A stretch of 64,000 nucleotides of DNA from an uncultured Clostridia bacterium (GTDB lineage Bacteria; Bacillota; Clostridia; Christensenellales; CAG-314), in assembly GCA_947629985.1 (NCBI GenBank), contig CANRFV010000003.1, positions 107,082 to 171,081 of the forward strand. Reading direction: 5' to 3'. Numbering within the stretch: position 1 is the stretch's first letter; each line of letters opens with the position of its first letter. The notes beneath the pieces were generated by a model. That model did no database searches, was not told the origin of the DNA, and was given only the letters and a program-made list of their open reading frames with translations. This document shows, in pieces, positions 25,501 through 32,910 of this stretch. The position numbers were made by a program, and so were the translations under genes.

Positions 25501-27027
25501 CAGGTGGCTTATCGTAAGATAATTGCCGTAGTAATAAAAACTTTTGGGTAGGTTTACCGGAACAAAGGGTATGGGCTTGCCGTCCTTATCTTTCCATTCG
25601 ACGCAGTCGAAATCGATTGCGTTTACTTGTTTTGCCGAAGTTATATTTTTTATATGCGGACGGCGGACATATTTTTCCGTAATGTCTTCGTAATCCACCG
25701 CGGGATCAGTGTGGCTACTGCCGTCGGTGTAGGTGTGCGCAGTACCGTAGTTGTAATCGTCGTATTGGTAAACGCCGTCTTTAACGGTGTAAGTGGGCGC
25801 ATAGGGCTCGATTTTGTCGTTCATCTGCACCATATTGCCCAAATTTTGCAAATGTCTGCCGCAGGCGATATCCACACTCTTGTCATTGTAATTGTTGAAC
25901 CAACCGTTAAACTGCACGGACGCCGCACGCGGCATAAACGTGGGGTCTACGGGGAAAGCGGCGTTGTAATGCTCCGTATCGGACGGACTGTACAGGCAAA
26001 AAACGGTTACGGTAAGTATCGAATTGTCGCCCAATTCGTAATAGCCTTCTTTGTACGCGGAGGACTTGATTGCCCAACTTTCGAATTTGCCCGTGGGCGG
26101 AGCGACGGGATTGGTCAACTGCGTGCGCATATCAAGTTCGTCGCACTGCCTAACCGTATCCAACACTATTTTGTACGTGGCGCCCGAAGATATGTCGTCC
26201 GACACTACTACGGGCTCTTCGGGTGTGCCCGAATACTCGCTGCCCAGCGAAAAAGTGGAATAAATTGCCGTTTGCGTTATTTTTAAGCCGCTTGCGTAGG
26301 CGTCGCCGTTTTTGTCCGAAAGAGACACTATTATGCCGAGTTGCTTGCCGAATTCTTCCAACTGCTTTACTTCGGGCAGGTAGATGCTGAGAGTAAGTTC
26401 TTCGTAATTGGTTATTGTCAACTGCGGGGTAGGCAGGTTGGCAAAAGCCGCTTCGCTGCTGTCGACGGTGCCCTTGTAATAGCCGATGTTTTCGGCTTTG
26501 CGCAGGTCTTCGTCCCCCTGAAGCGACAGCAAATAGTCTACCGTACACGCGGCAAAGGGTTCTGCGGAATAAAACACTTCGCCCACAATGCCCGTATCGG
26601 ATTGAAACCCGATTGCGAAGTAATGCTGTGCAAGTTCGTAATCGATTGCGCCAAAAGGTAAAATGTAACTTATGCCGGTGGCTTTGGTCAAAACGCCGTC
26701 GGTATAGGTGTAATTGAATAAGTATCGGTAGCCGCCTATTGTGCCGTCGGGCGATTTGGCTGTTGCCACCAAGCCGCTTGCGGCGGTAGATTGCTCGCCC
26801 AGGACGCGCAACGTTGCCATATCGCCGGAATTGCGAATTTCGGTAAGGCGATTTTGCGCGGCAGTCGCTATCGCTTCCGCACTGCGGTTATACTCGATGT
26901 AAGAAATTTCCTGTGGGTTTACAAATACAAAAGCGATGCCCGCAAGCACGACGATAACTGCCACTACTATGAGCAGTTCCGCCAAAGTAAAACCGCGATT
27001 GCCGTTTGATTTTTGTGAGAGGATCAT
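22531..27027 (-). CDS. Giant pilin-like adhesin with GLUG repeats
   Basis: A 1498-residue protein, about ten times the size of a normal pilin. It starts with a full prepilin signal (MILSQKSNGNRG then FTLAELLIVVAVIV; Gly12 cleavage, Glu+5). About residues 545-715 carry GLUG-type repeats (YVGGLIGFCEDED, YVGGLIGCITGDSS, YVGGLVGYIVDD) with paired Cys. The C-terminal 700 residues are helical, Ala/Gln-rich and end in a coiled-coil-like segment. ATG 27027 has GGCGGGTGA upstream. It heads the operon and lies next to the invertible promoter. A surface tip adhesin carried by a pilus is the natural reading, but binding is not demonstrable from sequence. Confidence 0.85.
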   Translation of the reverse strand: MILSQKSNGNRGFTLAELLIVVAVIVVLAGIAFVFVNPQEISYIEYNRSAEAIATAAQNRLTEIRNSGDMATLRVLGEQSTAASGLVATAKSPDGTIGGYRYLFNYTYTDGVLTKATGISYILPFGAIDYELAQHYFAIGFQSDTGIVGEVFYSAEPFAACTVDYLLSLQGDEDLRKAENIGYYKGTVDSSEAAFANLPTPQLTITNYEELTLSIYLPEVKQLEEFGKQLGIIVSLSDKNGDAYASGLKITQTAIYSTFSLGSEYSGTPEEPVVVSDDISSGATYKIVLDTVRQCDELDMRTQLTNPVAPPTGKFESWAIKSSAYKEGYYELGDNSILTVTVFCLYSPSDTEHYNAAFPVDPTFMPRAASVQFNGWFNNYNDKSVDIACGRHLQNLGNMVQMNDKIEPYAPTYTVKDGVYQYDDYNYGTAHTYTDGSSHTDPAVDYEDITEKYVRRPHIKNITSAKQVNAIDFDCVEWKDKDGKPIPFVPVNLPKSFYYYGNYLTISHLYVDAPLYAGLFGYVYHPRLYDILLVNPSVTSQMPAHLAELYEIGVGALVGTSRDSSHINNCQVYMSQENGKYDSAKYRVTGECYVGGLIGFCEDEDIRNCSASVYTGYARGTTKSVNGKQEPLTSRYVGGLIGCITGDSSIDNCYAAGNLSGEYVGGLVGYIVDDSDPSGDDYRIHTCYTAGHIEYASKQASGLLGHISELSGNARSALSAYGNYCAIIYGEVTDGEYVWNGAYIYGTFKGDGFEWLRTDTNGYSDVYLTGKYAHNKYFAGAVFNDDNKNYYIAQRGITYANSPYYTAMHNQVADFTQEIQSSSAADLKNKVDSAKDKIVWLKKLQALEDLKTLMERIMYEVENETGLGPDNRSYNLGGYYKIGTTIYFDLDRVRIDANESTSHRYQGMTLVQALHVIYDGTYTDGTTTYNIKDAKYNLNYGGSTALKKKLNTYNMYTFMDYYNVLKETYQTLADDSATAAETADALQKLTDIFGNNSVETYTVTDSDGKTSTHYYYEAGLFYQHFYSDLLYRLFDKAKDYYQYDVQDLNGELIYRHFRDLAAEDFIDLVCDLGMSADARDEMLVKAKVDDLQSSIDTLNDYKTVAGTWANDMKGYITEAQTLIGNVITALTSLQTAVQTQSPYSSEFAKLKQTAFDAADAMYTFFNAHKNAVDYIDGAKKTDDMRNFRDNINTFRKSVVLCTATANSGVENAIDELAYKLGQSGADASQCVNEFVQKVQTYLGANWANSDSGHKLLNAEQMRNAARGYVSGNDSDTRGESLGFMYDYNNDYYDQTNPYRDTTWDDHYVDKDNHIYNNVFPYIDNAYTAYYPFPFVFGREVEQSSDFQAVFVLFHYGDWLTPDLWADEGVAAVVQQAAYQLNAMTTYLADVETSKDTTGAFRKETTALSAAINGCVTQVNNVAAQENVQERNKQLLAVRNTISGWLDKGGAFANLEQACADFKNGNQDKLAMVAEISAQLVTYRSELQALIDKIDKLIG

Positions 27028-27054
27028 TTTGTTCACCCGCCGCATTGTAAAAAA

Positions 27055-27134
27055 TTCTATGTACTTAAATTACGGTTAAACGGCACATAGAATAAGTTGT
27101 TCTACGGTCGAATTTTGAAAATACGTACATAGAA
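27055..27134. promoter_or_regulatory. Extra half-sites flanking the left recombination site
   Basis: TTCTATGTAC at 27055-27064 and GTACATAGAA at 27125-27134 are perfect reverse complements. They match the arms of the core sites but have no partner at 7 bp. They may be accessory recombinase-binding sites, one outside and one inside the invertible segment. Confidence 0.6.
27083..27109 (+). repeat. Left inverted recombination site
   Basis: Arms GCACATAGAA and TTCTACGGTC flank the 7-bp spacer TAAGTTG. The 22-bp core 27085-27106 matches the right site at 21 of 22 positions in reverse. Arm-spacer-arm geometry is that of tyrosine-recombinase crossover sites. Confidence 0.85.
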
Positions 27135-27162
27135 TTTTGTAAAATAATGAAAAAACTTGCAA
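27134..27162 (-). promoter_or_regulatory. Weak leftward promoter candidate
   Basis: TTGCAA, 17 bp, CAAAAT on the minus strand (four of six matches in each box). It would face the pilin operon in the present orientation, so basal expression in the OFF state is possible. Confidence 0.35.
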
Positions 27163-27201
27163 CTTTTTGCCGTTTTATTGTTATACAATTGCGCGGAACT
27201 G

Positions 27202-27230
27202 TTGACTTGCATAATAAAATAGTGTAAAAT
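27202..27230 (+). promoter_or_regulatory. Strong promoter inside the invertible segment
   Basis: TTGACT (27202-27207), 17 bp, TAAAAT (27225-27230), five of six consensus matches in each box. It directs a rightward transcript starting near 27237 that meets a terminator at 27276-27323. Confidence 0.8.
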
Positions 27231-27242
27231 AATTTTGTATAA

Positions 27243-27269
27243 GTACGTAGAACAACTTATTATATGTAC
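27243..27269 (-). repeat. Right inverted recombination site
   Basis: Arms GTACGTAGAA and TTATATGTAC flank the 7-bp spacer CAACTTA, the exact reverse complement of the left spacer. The core is 27246-27267. Over the full 27 bp, 23 positions match the left site. Confidence 0.85.
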
Positions 27270-27275
27270 ATAACA

Positions 27276-27323
27276 GCCGCAAAGCGATCGTCCTTACACA
27301 AACGCCGCTTTGCGGCAAATTTT
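27276..27323 (+). terminator. Terminator facing the invertible promoter
   Basis: GCCGCAAAGCG (27276-27286) pairs with CGCTTTGCGGC (27306-27316), followed by AAATTTT on the plus strand only. It would end the OFF-state transcript before it runs antisense through the recombinase gene. On the minus strand no T run follows, so recombinase transcripts may read through. Confidence 0.6.
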
Positions 27324-27325
27324 AT

Positions 27326-28237
27326 TCAATTGAGCAGTCTGCCTATTCGGTTCATCATTTCCGTTTTGTGTTCCGTAAGCGAATGTGCGTATCGCCGCAA
27401 TGTAACGGACGGATCTCGGTGCCCCAAAATTTCCGAAAGCGTTTTTACGTCCATTCCCACTTCCAACGCTCTTGTGGCAAATGTGTGCCGCAGCGCGTGG
27501 AAACCCCTGTGCTCGATGTTGAGTTTGCGCAAAATTATTTCGAACGTGCGTTGATAGGAACGTATTTCCGCGCCGTATTCGCTTCTGCCGGAGACGACAA
27601 AACGCGCGCCCGTCTGCTTGCGAATGTTCTTCAAATGCGCCAAAATTTGCCGCGGCAACGGAATTGTGCGCTCGGAACTCGGCGTTTTGGTAGTGTCGAA
27701 TATCTTTACATAGCGGTTGCGTACCCAACTGTCGTGGCAAGACTTGATAACCGATACCGTGCCGTTGTGGAAATCTACGTCGTCCCAGGTAAGCGCAAGA
27801 AGTTCGCCTATACGCAAGCCCGAATAAAGACTGAGCAAAATGCCGAACAAAAAAGGTTTGCACTGTTGAAGAATGTAGCGTTCTATCTTTTTTTGCTCGG
27901 CTTTGGTAAAACAAGTTATTTTGCTTGCGCGCATTTTGGGGCGGACGATCGCGTCGGAATACTGTTTGTCGAACATGCCCAACGCAACGCCCCTTTTTAG
28001 CGACGCTTTGAGTACGGCAACCACAAAATTGACGCTGTTGGGCGACAACTGCCGCTGCGACAGCGATACGGAAAATTTTTGCAATTCCACCGCCGTAAGC
28101 GCGCCTACGTCATACTCGCCCAGCGCGGGCAAAATATATTTGTCCGCTTGGTAACGATATTTTTTGTAAGTTCTTTCTTTTGTTGAAACCTTTACGTAAA
28201 GTTCCAGCCATTCGTTTAACCATTGTTTGTATTGCAT
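27326..28237 (-). CDS. Tyrosine recombinase (site-specific integrase)
   Basis: 303 residues. An N-terminal SAM-like core-binding domain (about 1-105) is followed by the catalytic domain. The catalytic set is complete: Arg in YSGLRIGELLALTWDD, His-x-x-Arg in HALRHTFATRAL, His in ILGHRD, and the nucleophile Tyr in LRRYAHS. ATG at 28237 has AAAGGAG; upstream in-frame sequence is not family-like. It sits 56 bp from the right inverted site with no phage or transposon genes nearby, so its most likely substrate is the invertible promoter segment. Confidence 0.93.
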   Translation of the reverse strand: MQYKQWLNEWLELYVKVSTKERTYKKYRYQADKYILPALGEYDVGALTAVELQKFSVSLSQRQLSPNSVNFVVAVLKASLKRGVALGMFDKQYSDAIVRPKMRASKITCFTKAEQKKIERYILQQCKPFLFGILLSLYSGLRIGELLALTWDDVDFHNGTVSVIKSCHDSWVRNRYVKIFDTTKTPSSERTIPLPRQILAHLKNIRKQTGARFVVSGRSEYGAEIRSYQRTFEIILRKLNIEHRGFHALRHTFATRALEVGMDVKTLSEILGHRDPSVTLRRYAHSLTEHKTEMMNRIGRLLN

Positions 28238-28698
28238 AATTACTCCTTTTTGTTTTGTTATCAGGCGCACGCGGCGCCTTGTTGTTAAATGTATTTGAGT
28301 TGCTTGTTCCCATTTGGAAACAAAAATAACCGTCCGACAATGCGAACGGCAAAAATATTGTGTGCGCAAGCGAAACATTGCCGCAAGGCGCTACTACACT
28401 AATTCATCGTAATTTCGTTTACGGCAGGTCGACGTTGCCGCAAGGCGGCGCTATTACACTATTACATAAAAAAATAAACTCTACGTATGTGATATTAGAC
28501 AATTGGGTTGTTGTATTGTACGGCGGCAAGCGTCATCTTTATTTGACGCTTCCGCTTGCTCCGGCTGCACCCTTAAAAAGGCGGCTAAGACGCTTGCGGC
28601 AAGCGAGTAAACCGCCAAGTTTTTTCCGATTTTACCACAAGGGGGTTTATTTGTTCAACGTTAAATCTCTGCGGAAGCCCACGGCAATCGGGAGCGGC
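28238..28698. other. Intergenic stretch with short repeated palindromes
   Basis: No gene is seen. TTGCCGCAAGGC, a stem with a GCAA loop, occurs twice (about 28378 and 28436), each followed by a CTATTACACT-like word. The same palindrome is found near 20600 and, in reverse, near 38400. Confidence 0.5.
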
Positions 28699-28706
28699 AA
28701 ACAAAA

Positions 28707-28742
28707 AAATACCCGAACGGCAAATTGACCGTTCGGGTATTT
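28707..28742 (-). terminator. Terminator of the rplL operon
   Basis: AAATACCCGAACGG and CCGTTCGGGTATTT arms, followed by T7 on the minus strand, 64 bases after the rplL stop. Confidence 0.95.
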
Positions 28743-28805
28743 GTTGACATATTGCGCCGCGTAATCTGCCAAGGCAGGGCGGCCATGTGCGACGTACGGA
28801 ACTTA

Positions 28806-29177
28806 TTATTTAAGTTCGGCTTCCGCACCGGCTTCGGTAAGAGCCTTGACGATTGTTTCGGCGGTTTCCTTGGGCAACGCTTCTTTGATGGTTGCGGGAG
28901 CGCTTTCAACAAGGTTCTTGGCTTCGACAAGTCCGAGACCCGTGTGTTCACGTACAGCCTTGATAACGGCGATCTTGTTGGCGCCGATGGCTTTCAACAC
29001 TACGTCGAATTCCGTCTTTTCTTCGGCAACGGGTGCTGCTGCGGCAGCGGTTCCGCCTGCAACTGCTACTGGAGCGGCTGCGCTTACGCCGAATTCTTCT
29101 TCGATGGCGTGTACAAGTTCGTTAAGTTCCAATACAGAGAGAGATTTGATCTCGTCGATAAATTTTTTCGTATCCAT
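28806..29177 (-). CDS. rplL: 50S ribosomal protein L7/L12
   Basis: A 123-residue L7/L12. It has an N-terminal dimerisation helix pair, an Ala-rich hinge (around residues 35-55), and the C-terminal factor-binding domain with [20 protein letters not shown] (here [10 protein letters not shown]). It recruits translation GTPases to the ribosome. SD AGGAG. Last gene of the unit, 100 bases after rplJ. Confidence 0.97.
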   Translation of the reverse strand: MDTKKFIDEIKSLSVLELNELVHAIEEEFGVSAAAPVAVAGGTAAAAAPVAEEKTEFDVVLKAIGANKIAVIKAVREHTGLGLVEAKNLVESAPATIKEALPKETAETIVKALTEAGAEAELK

Positions 29178-29277
29178 TGTAAATTATTCTCCTATAATAT
29201 TTTTATTTGATTGTGGAGCGACGCTCCTATTTGCAGCAGACGCTGTGCCTGCTTGCGGGGGTATTTGCACCGCGCAA

Positions 29278-29796
29278 TTACTCCGCATGTTTTTCGGCGA
29301 CGGCATTTAATGCCACTGCCAATCCGCGAATGGGTGCGGACAGTACAGATACCAACATTGCAAGCAAGGTTGCTCTGTTGGGAACTTTGCTCATTGCTTC
29401 GCAAACCGAAGGATCTGCATACTTTTTGTCGAACATACCGCATTTAACTTGCATTTTGTTGTACTTCTTTACGCCGTCTGCCGCAACTTTGGCGGGAGCG
29501 ACTGCGTCGTCCGTACCGAATGCAAATGCGCTGGGTCCGTTAAGGGCTTCGTCAAATTCGGTATAGCCGAGTTCGTTAAGCGCTTTGCGTACCAAAGTGT
29601 TTTTCAAAACTCTGTAATCTACGCCGTTTTTTCTGAATTCTGCGCGGAATTCCGTATCCTGAGCGACGGTAAGTCCCTTGTAGTCCAATATTACGAAAGA
29701 TTGGCTGTTTTGAATTTTCTCTTTTATTTCTTCAACAACGGCTTCTTTGGCAATACGGGCTGCGCTTTTGTGATCGTGATGACGTTCGTGATCCAT
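29278..29796 (-). CDS. rplJ: 50S ribosomal protein L10
   Basis: A 172-residue L10, the base of the L12 stalk. Residues 10-110 form the rRNA-binding domain with VILDYKGLTVAQ and YRVLKNTLVRKAL; the C-terminal helices bind L7/L12. The ATG at 29796 gives the expected length, but the GGAGG is 15 bases away. A His-rich N-terminus (MDHERHHDHK) is unusual. Controlled by the upstream L10 leader and terminator. Confidence 0.95.
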   Translation of the reverse strand: MDHERHHDHKSAARIAKEAVVEEIKEKIQNSQSFVILDYKGLTVAQDTEFRAEFRKNGVDYRVLKNTLVRKALNELGYTEFDEALNGPSAFAFGTDDAVAPAKVAADGVKKYNKMQVKCGMFDKKYADPSVCEAMSKVPNRATLLAMLVSVLSAPIRGLAVALNAVAEKHAE

Positions 29797-29843
29797 AAAC
29801 TTGTATTTTTGCCTCCTTGTAATATTTTCGGGCGTGCGCCCTA

Positions 29844-29878
29844 TAAAAAAACCTTGCACCGCATACGTCGGTACAAGG
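29844..29878 (-). terminator. Attenuator terminator before rplJ
   Basis: CCTTGTACCG and CGGTGCAAGG arms followed by seven T on the minus strand, between the L10 leader and rplJ. Confidence 0.85.
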
Positions 29879-29899
29879 GTAGGAGTTTACGCTACAAAC

Positions 29900-29955
29900 C
29901 TTAGTTGTACCTCGGCAAGATTTACGGTAACTTGCTGTCTTTGGAACGGCTGTGG
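29900..29955 (-). promoter_or_regulatory. L10 leader (r-protein autoregulatory RNA)
   Basis: The minus strand has CCAAAGACAGCAAGTTACC and later CTTGCCGAGGT, the conserved blocks of the L10-binding leader. Excess L10-L12 is expected to favour the terminator downstream. Confidence 0.85.
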
Positions 29956-29975
29956 GGTTTAATATTAAGTGTAAA

Positions 29976-30653
29976 TTATCTGTAATTTACTTTGATGCCG
30001 GGGCCCATAGTTGTTGCGATTGCAACGGATTTGAGATAGGTGCCCTTGGCGCTGGCGGGTTTTGCCTTGATGATAGCGTCCATAATGACGGTTACGTTTT
30101 CCAACAATTTGTCTTTTCCGAAAGATTTTTTGCCGAAAATAACGTGGCAGATGGATTGCTTGTCTACGCGGTACTCTACTTTACCTGCTTTGACGTCGGA
30201 AATTGCCTTGGCAACGTCCATTGTAACAGTTCCGCTCTTGGGGTTGGGCATCAAGCCCTTGGGTCCCAAAATTTTACCCATACGTCCTACCAGACCCATC
30301 ATATCGGGGGTAGTGATCATTACGTCGAAGTCGAACCAGTTTTCTTTTTGGATCTTTTCGATGTATTCTTCCGCGCCTACGTAATCGGCGCCGGCTGCCT
30401 GCGCTTCGTCCGCCTTGGCACCCTTGGCGATTACCAACACGCGGACGGTTTTACCTGTTCCGTTGGGCAGTACCACTACGCCGCGGACTTGTTGATCCGC
30501 ATGGCGGCTGTCTACGCCCAATTTTACGTGCAATTCAAGCGTTTCGTCAAACTTGGCAGGCGCAACCGCAATGGCGGTTTCGATGGCTTCTGCCATATCG
30601 TATTGCTTGGTTCTGTCTATTTTTTTGACGGCGTCAATATATTTCTTTCCCAT
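29976..30653 (-). CDS. rplA: 50S ribosomal protein L1
   Basis: A 225-residue L1 with the two-domain pattern. [19 protein letters not shown] starts domain I, and the linker signature [27 protein letters not shown] (in part, [17 protein letters not shown]) is intact. It forms the E-site stalk. SD AGGAGGTG, 12 bases after rplK. Confidence 0.97.
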   Translation of the reverse strand: MGKKYIDAVKKIDRTKQYDMAEAIETAIAVAPAKFDETLELHVKLGVDSRHADQQVRGVVVLPNGTGKTVRVLVIAKGAKADEAQAAGADYVGAEEYIEKIQKENWFDFDVMITTPDMMGLVGRMGKILGPKGLMPNPKSGTVTMDVAKAISDVKAGKVEYRVDKQSICHVIFGKKSFGKDKLLENVTVIMDAIIKAKPASAKGTYLKSVAIATTMGPGIKVNYR

Positions 30654-30664
30654 AACGGCACCTC

Positions 30665-31090
30665 CTAATCTTCGACGACAACGCCCATACTGCGTGCCGT
30701 ACCTTTAATCATAGAACATGCCGCTTCCAAAGACGCAGCGTTAAGGTCTACCATCTTGGTTTTTGCGATTTCTTCTATTTGAGCGTTGGTTATCTTTGCC
30801 ACTTTTGTTCTGTTGGGTACTGCGCTGCCGCTTTCGATACCGCAAGCCTTTTTGATAAGCACGGGTGCGGGCGGAGTTTTAAGTACGAACGTAAAACTGT
30901 GATCCTGATAAATTGTTACAATTACGGGAATGATCAATCCCGCTTTGTCCTGCGTTTTGGCATTAAATTCCTTGGTAAAACCGGGAATGTTAATTCCGTG
31001 CGGACCGAGTGCCGAACCTACGGGGGGCGCAGGTGTCGCTTTGCCGGCAGGAAGTTGAAGTTTTACTACTGCCGTAACCTTTTTTGCCAT
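30665..31090 (-). CDS. rplK: 50S ribosomal protein L11
   Basis: A 141-residue L11 with the N-terminal proline-containing domain ([19 protein letters not shown]) and the C-terminal rRNA-binding domain ending [12 protein letters not shown]. It belongs to the GTPase-associated centre. SD AGGAGG. Co-transcribed with rplA. Confidence 0.98.
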   Translation of the reverse strand: MAKKVTAVVKLQLPAGKATPAPPVGSALGPHGINIPGFTKEFNAKTQDKAGLIIPVIVTIYQDHSFTFVLKTPPAPVLIKKACGIESGSAVPNRTKVAKITNAQIEEIAKTKMVDLNAASLEAACSMIKGTARSMGVVVED

Positions 31091-31196
31091 AGTTATTGCC
31101 TCCTATTTGTGGTATTGACGAAACGGCCGCTTTGTGTGTATTTGCCGTTTCTCCCAACCGCTTTGAGCCAAAGCGGTAAACGCATAAAACAAGCAA

Positions 31197-31742
31197 TTAC
31201 TCCTCCACAACGGTGGGATTGCTGATTTTTTCCAATTGGACAAAGTCCATATCCACAGACGTTTCGCGCCCAAACATATTGAGCACTACTTTTGCCTTTT
31301 GGTGCGCGGTATCTATCTCTTTGATGACGCCCACCATTCCCTCGAACGGACCGGACACTACCGTAACGTTGTCGCCGACGATCATATCGAAATCCACAAC
31401 GCGCTCTTCCAGACGCAGACGCTTTACTTCGTCGTCTTCAAGCGGCCATGCCTTGCCGTTGGGACCCACAAAACCCGTTACGCCGCGGGTATTTGTAAGC
31501 ATAAACCAAAGTTGCGATGAATAGATAAGTTTTATAAACACGTATCCCGGCATAACCTTGGCTTCGTAAGCCTTCTTTTTGCCGTTGCGTTCTTCGATGA
31601 GCGTTTCGGTGGGAATTTTGGTGTCCAAAATAACATCTTGCAAATTGCCGTTTTCCACCATTTGTTCGATGCTCTTTTTTACCAAACTTTCATAGCCGGA
31701 ATAAGTGTGTAAGATGTACCACTTTGCTTCGTTTTGTGCCAT
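31197..31742 (-). CDS. nusG: Transcription elongation/termination factor NusG
   Basis: 181 residues. NGN domain with WYILHTYSGYE and a MPGYVFI segment that binds the polymerase clamp; KOW domain with VSGPFEGMVGVI near residue 130. It regulates pausing and couples to ribosomes or Rho. It lies between secE and rplK in the canonical order. Confidence 0.97.
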   Translation of the reverse strand: MAQNEAKWYILHTYSGYESLVKKSIEQMVENGNLQDVILDTKIPTETLIEERNGKKKAYEAKVMPGYVFIKLIYSSQLWFMLTNTRGVTGFVGPNGKAWPLEDDEVKRLRLEERVVDFDMIVGDNVTVVSGPFEGMVGVIKEIDTAHQKAKVVLNMFGRETSVDMDFVQLEKISNPTVVEE

Positions 31743-31757
31743 TGTCGAGCCCCTACT

Positions 31758-32003
31758 TTACCAAAGTCTCCAAACCCAACCGTTTCCGGCAGGCAAACTG
31801 ATAAGCAGGTTTGTCAATATAAAGTCTCCGACAAAAATAATTATCGAAAAGAACAAAACAACAAGCAAAACGATGCCGGTGTTTTTCAACACGGTTTTGA
31901 AATTGGGCCAGGAAACTTTTTTGAGTTCCGACCAACTTTTTACAAAAAACGAACCAAGTCTTTTGAATACATTGGGTTTTTTGGCTTTTTGTTGTACTGC
32001 CAT
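31758..32003 (-). CDS. secE: Preprotein translocase subunit SecE
   Basis: 81 residues, a basic amphipathic segment (SWSELKKVSWPN, the SecE hallmark W-P) and one transmembrane helix (about 43-65). It stabilises SecY in the membrane translocon. SD GGAG. Between rpmG and nusG as usual. Confidence 0.95.
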   Translation of the reverse strand: MAVQQKAKKPNVFKRLGSFFVKSWSELKKVSWPNFKTVLKNTGIVLLVVLFFSIIIFVGDFILTNLLISLPAGNGWVWRLW

Positions 32004-32015
32004 GATCGCTGCTCC

Positions 32016-32183
32016 TTACTTAGACTCTCTGTGAACGGTGTGCTTTTTGCAGAATCTGCAATACTTGTTGCGTTCCAATCTGTCCGTTGTTGTTTTGCTG
32101 TTTTTGAAAGTATCGTAGTTGCGTTGCTTACATTCGGTGCAGGCAAGAACTACTTTTACTCTGTTTCCTTTTTTTGCTGCCAT
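32016..32183 (-). CDS. rpmG: 50S ribosomal protein L33 (zinc-binding form)
   Basis: 55 residues, [18 protein letters not shown]. Two Cys pairs (CTEC and CRFC) form a zinc ribbon, so this is the zinc-requiring paralogue. It begins the rpmG-secE-nusG-rplK unit with SD GGGAGAA. Confidence 0.95.
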   Translation of the reverse strand: MAAKKGNRVKVVLACTECKQRNYDTFKNSKTTTDRLERNKYCRFCKKHTVHRESK

Positions 32184-32274
32184 GGTTATCTATTCTCCCG
32201 TACTTTGGGCGGAAAGGTCTGAAATTGTATTTTCCGCACGCAAAAAATTACACCCCATACAGAAGTGCTTAATT

Positions 32275-32303
32275 ATCATACCATACTACGCACGCGTTGT
32301 CAA
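32275..32303 (-). promoter_or_regulatory. Promoter of the rpmG-secE-nusG-rpl unit
   Basis: TTGACA (32298-32303), 17 bp, TATGAT (32275-32280) on the minus strand. Confidence 0.9.
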
Positions 32304-32353
32304 CGAAATTTAAGGGGTGCGGGGCAAAAAAATGTTCGCTGACGCGAACACTA

Positions 32354-32776
32354 TCACTTTTCCGCTGAAAGCGGCAAACTTACAAGCGGCATAAGTTGGG
32401 CAAGCGTGTACACCTTGTAATCGTCATAGCCCTTGGCCAACACTATTTCGAAGTCGCCCGTACAAAATTCCGTCATTACCTGACGGCACACTCCGCACGG
32501 CGGACAAAAGTCGCCTTGACCTATCGGCGTGTTGACGTCGTTGCCGACGATCGCTATTGCGGCAAAATCGCGTTCGCCTTCCGAAACGGCTTTGAATATA
32601 GCCGTGCGTTCGGCGCAGTTTGTGGGCGAAAAAGTGGAACTTTCGATGTTGCAACCGCGATATATCTTGCCCTGCTTGGTAAGCAACGCCGCCCCCACCG
32701 CCCAATGCGAATAGGGAATGTATGCCATTTTTTGCGCTTCGTAGGCTTCCTTTACCAAAAGTTTGTAATCTGTCAT
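32354..32776 (-). CDS. cdd: Cytidine deaminase
   Basis: 140 residues with the zinc-binding catalytic motifs NCAERTA (Cys and proton-shuttle Glu) and PPCGVCRQ. It deaminates cytidine and deoxycytidine to uridine forms in pyrimidine salvage; homotetrameric in most bacteria. The ATG at 32776 gives the family N-terminus. Confidence 0.96.
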   Translation of the reverse strand: MTDYKLLVKEAYEAQKMAYIPYSHWAVGAALLTKQGKIYRGCNIESSTFSPTNCAERTAIFKAVSEGERDFAAIAIVGNDVNTPIGQGDFCPPCGVCRQVMTEFCTGDFEIVLAKGYDDYKVYTLAQLMPLVSLPLSAEK

Positions 32777-32910
32777 AATAAATAATCTCCGTAACGGTTT
32801 CCGCCAAGCGCCGTAGCCGCGCATTTTGGGGCGGATTGGGCTATTATTCTATTACAAACGCGCGCGTTTGTCAATAGCCCGCAAATATTTTCGGCGGAAA
32901 AAACAACAAA

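Larger units (their letters stand above)
27083..27269. mobile_element. Predicted invertible promoter segment (phase switch)
   Basis: Two inverted sites (27083-27109 and 27243-27269) enclose about 135 bp that contain a strong promoter and no gene. The spacers are exact reverse complements, as recombination between inverted sites requires. The neighbour at 27326 is a tyrosine recombinase with all catalytic residues. In the present orientation the strong promoter points rightward, away from the pilin operon. Inversion about the spacer centres would move the -10 to 27122-27127 on the minus strand, with the giant pilin ATG about 90 bases downstream of the new start. Predicted, not observed. Confidence 0.8.

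Noticed and set aside
27326..28237. Recombinase considered as a prophage or conjugative-element integrase
   Set aside because: No excisionase, relaxase, phage genes or tRNA attachment site are nearby, while inverted sites with matching spacers lie next to it.
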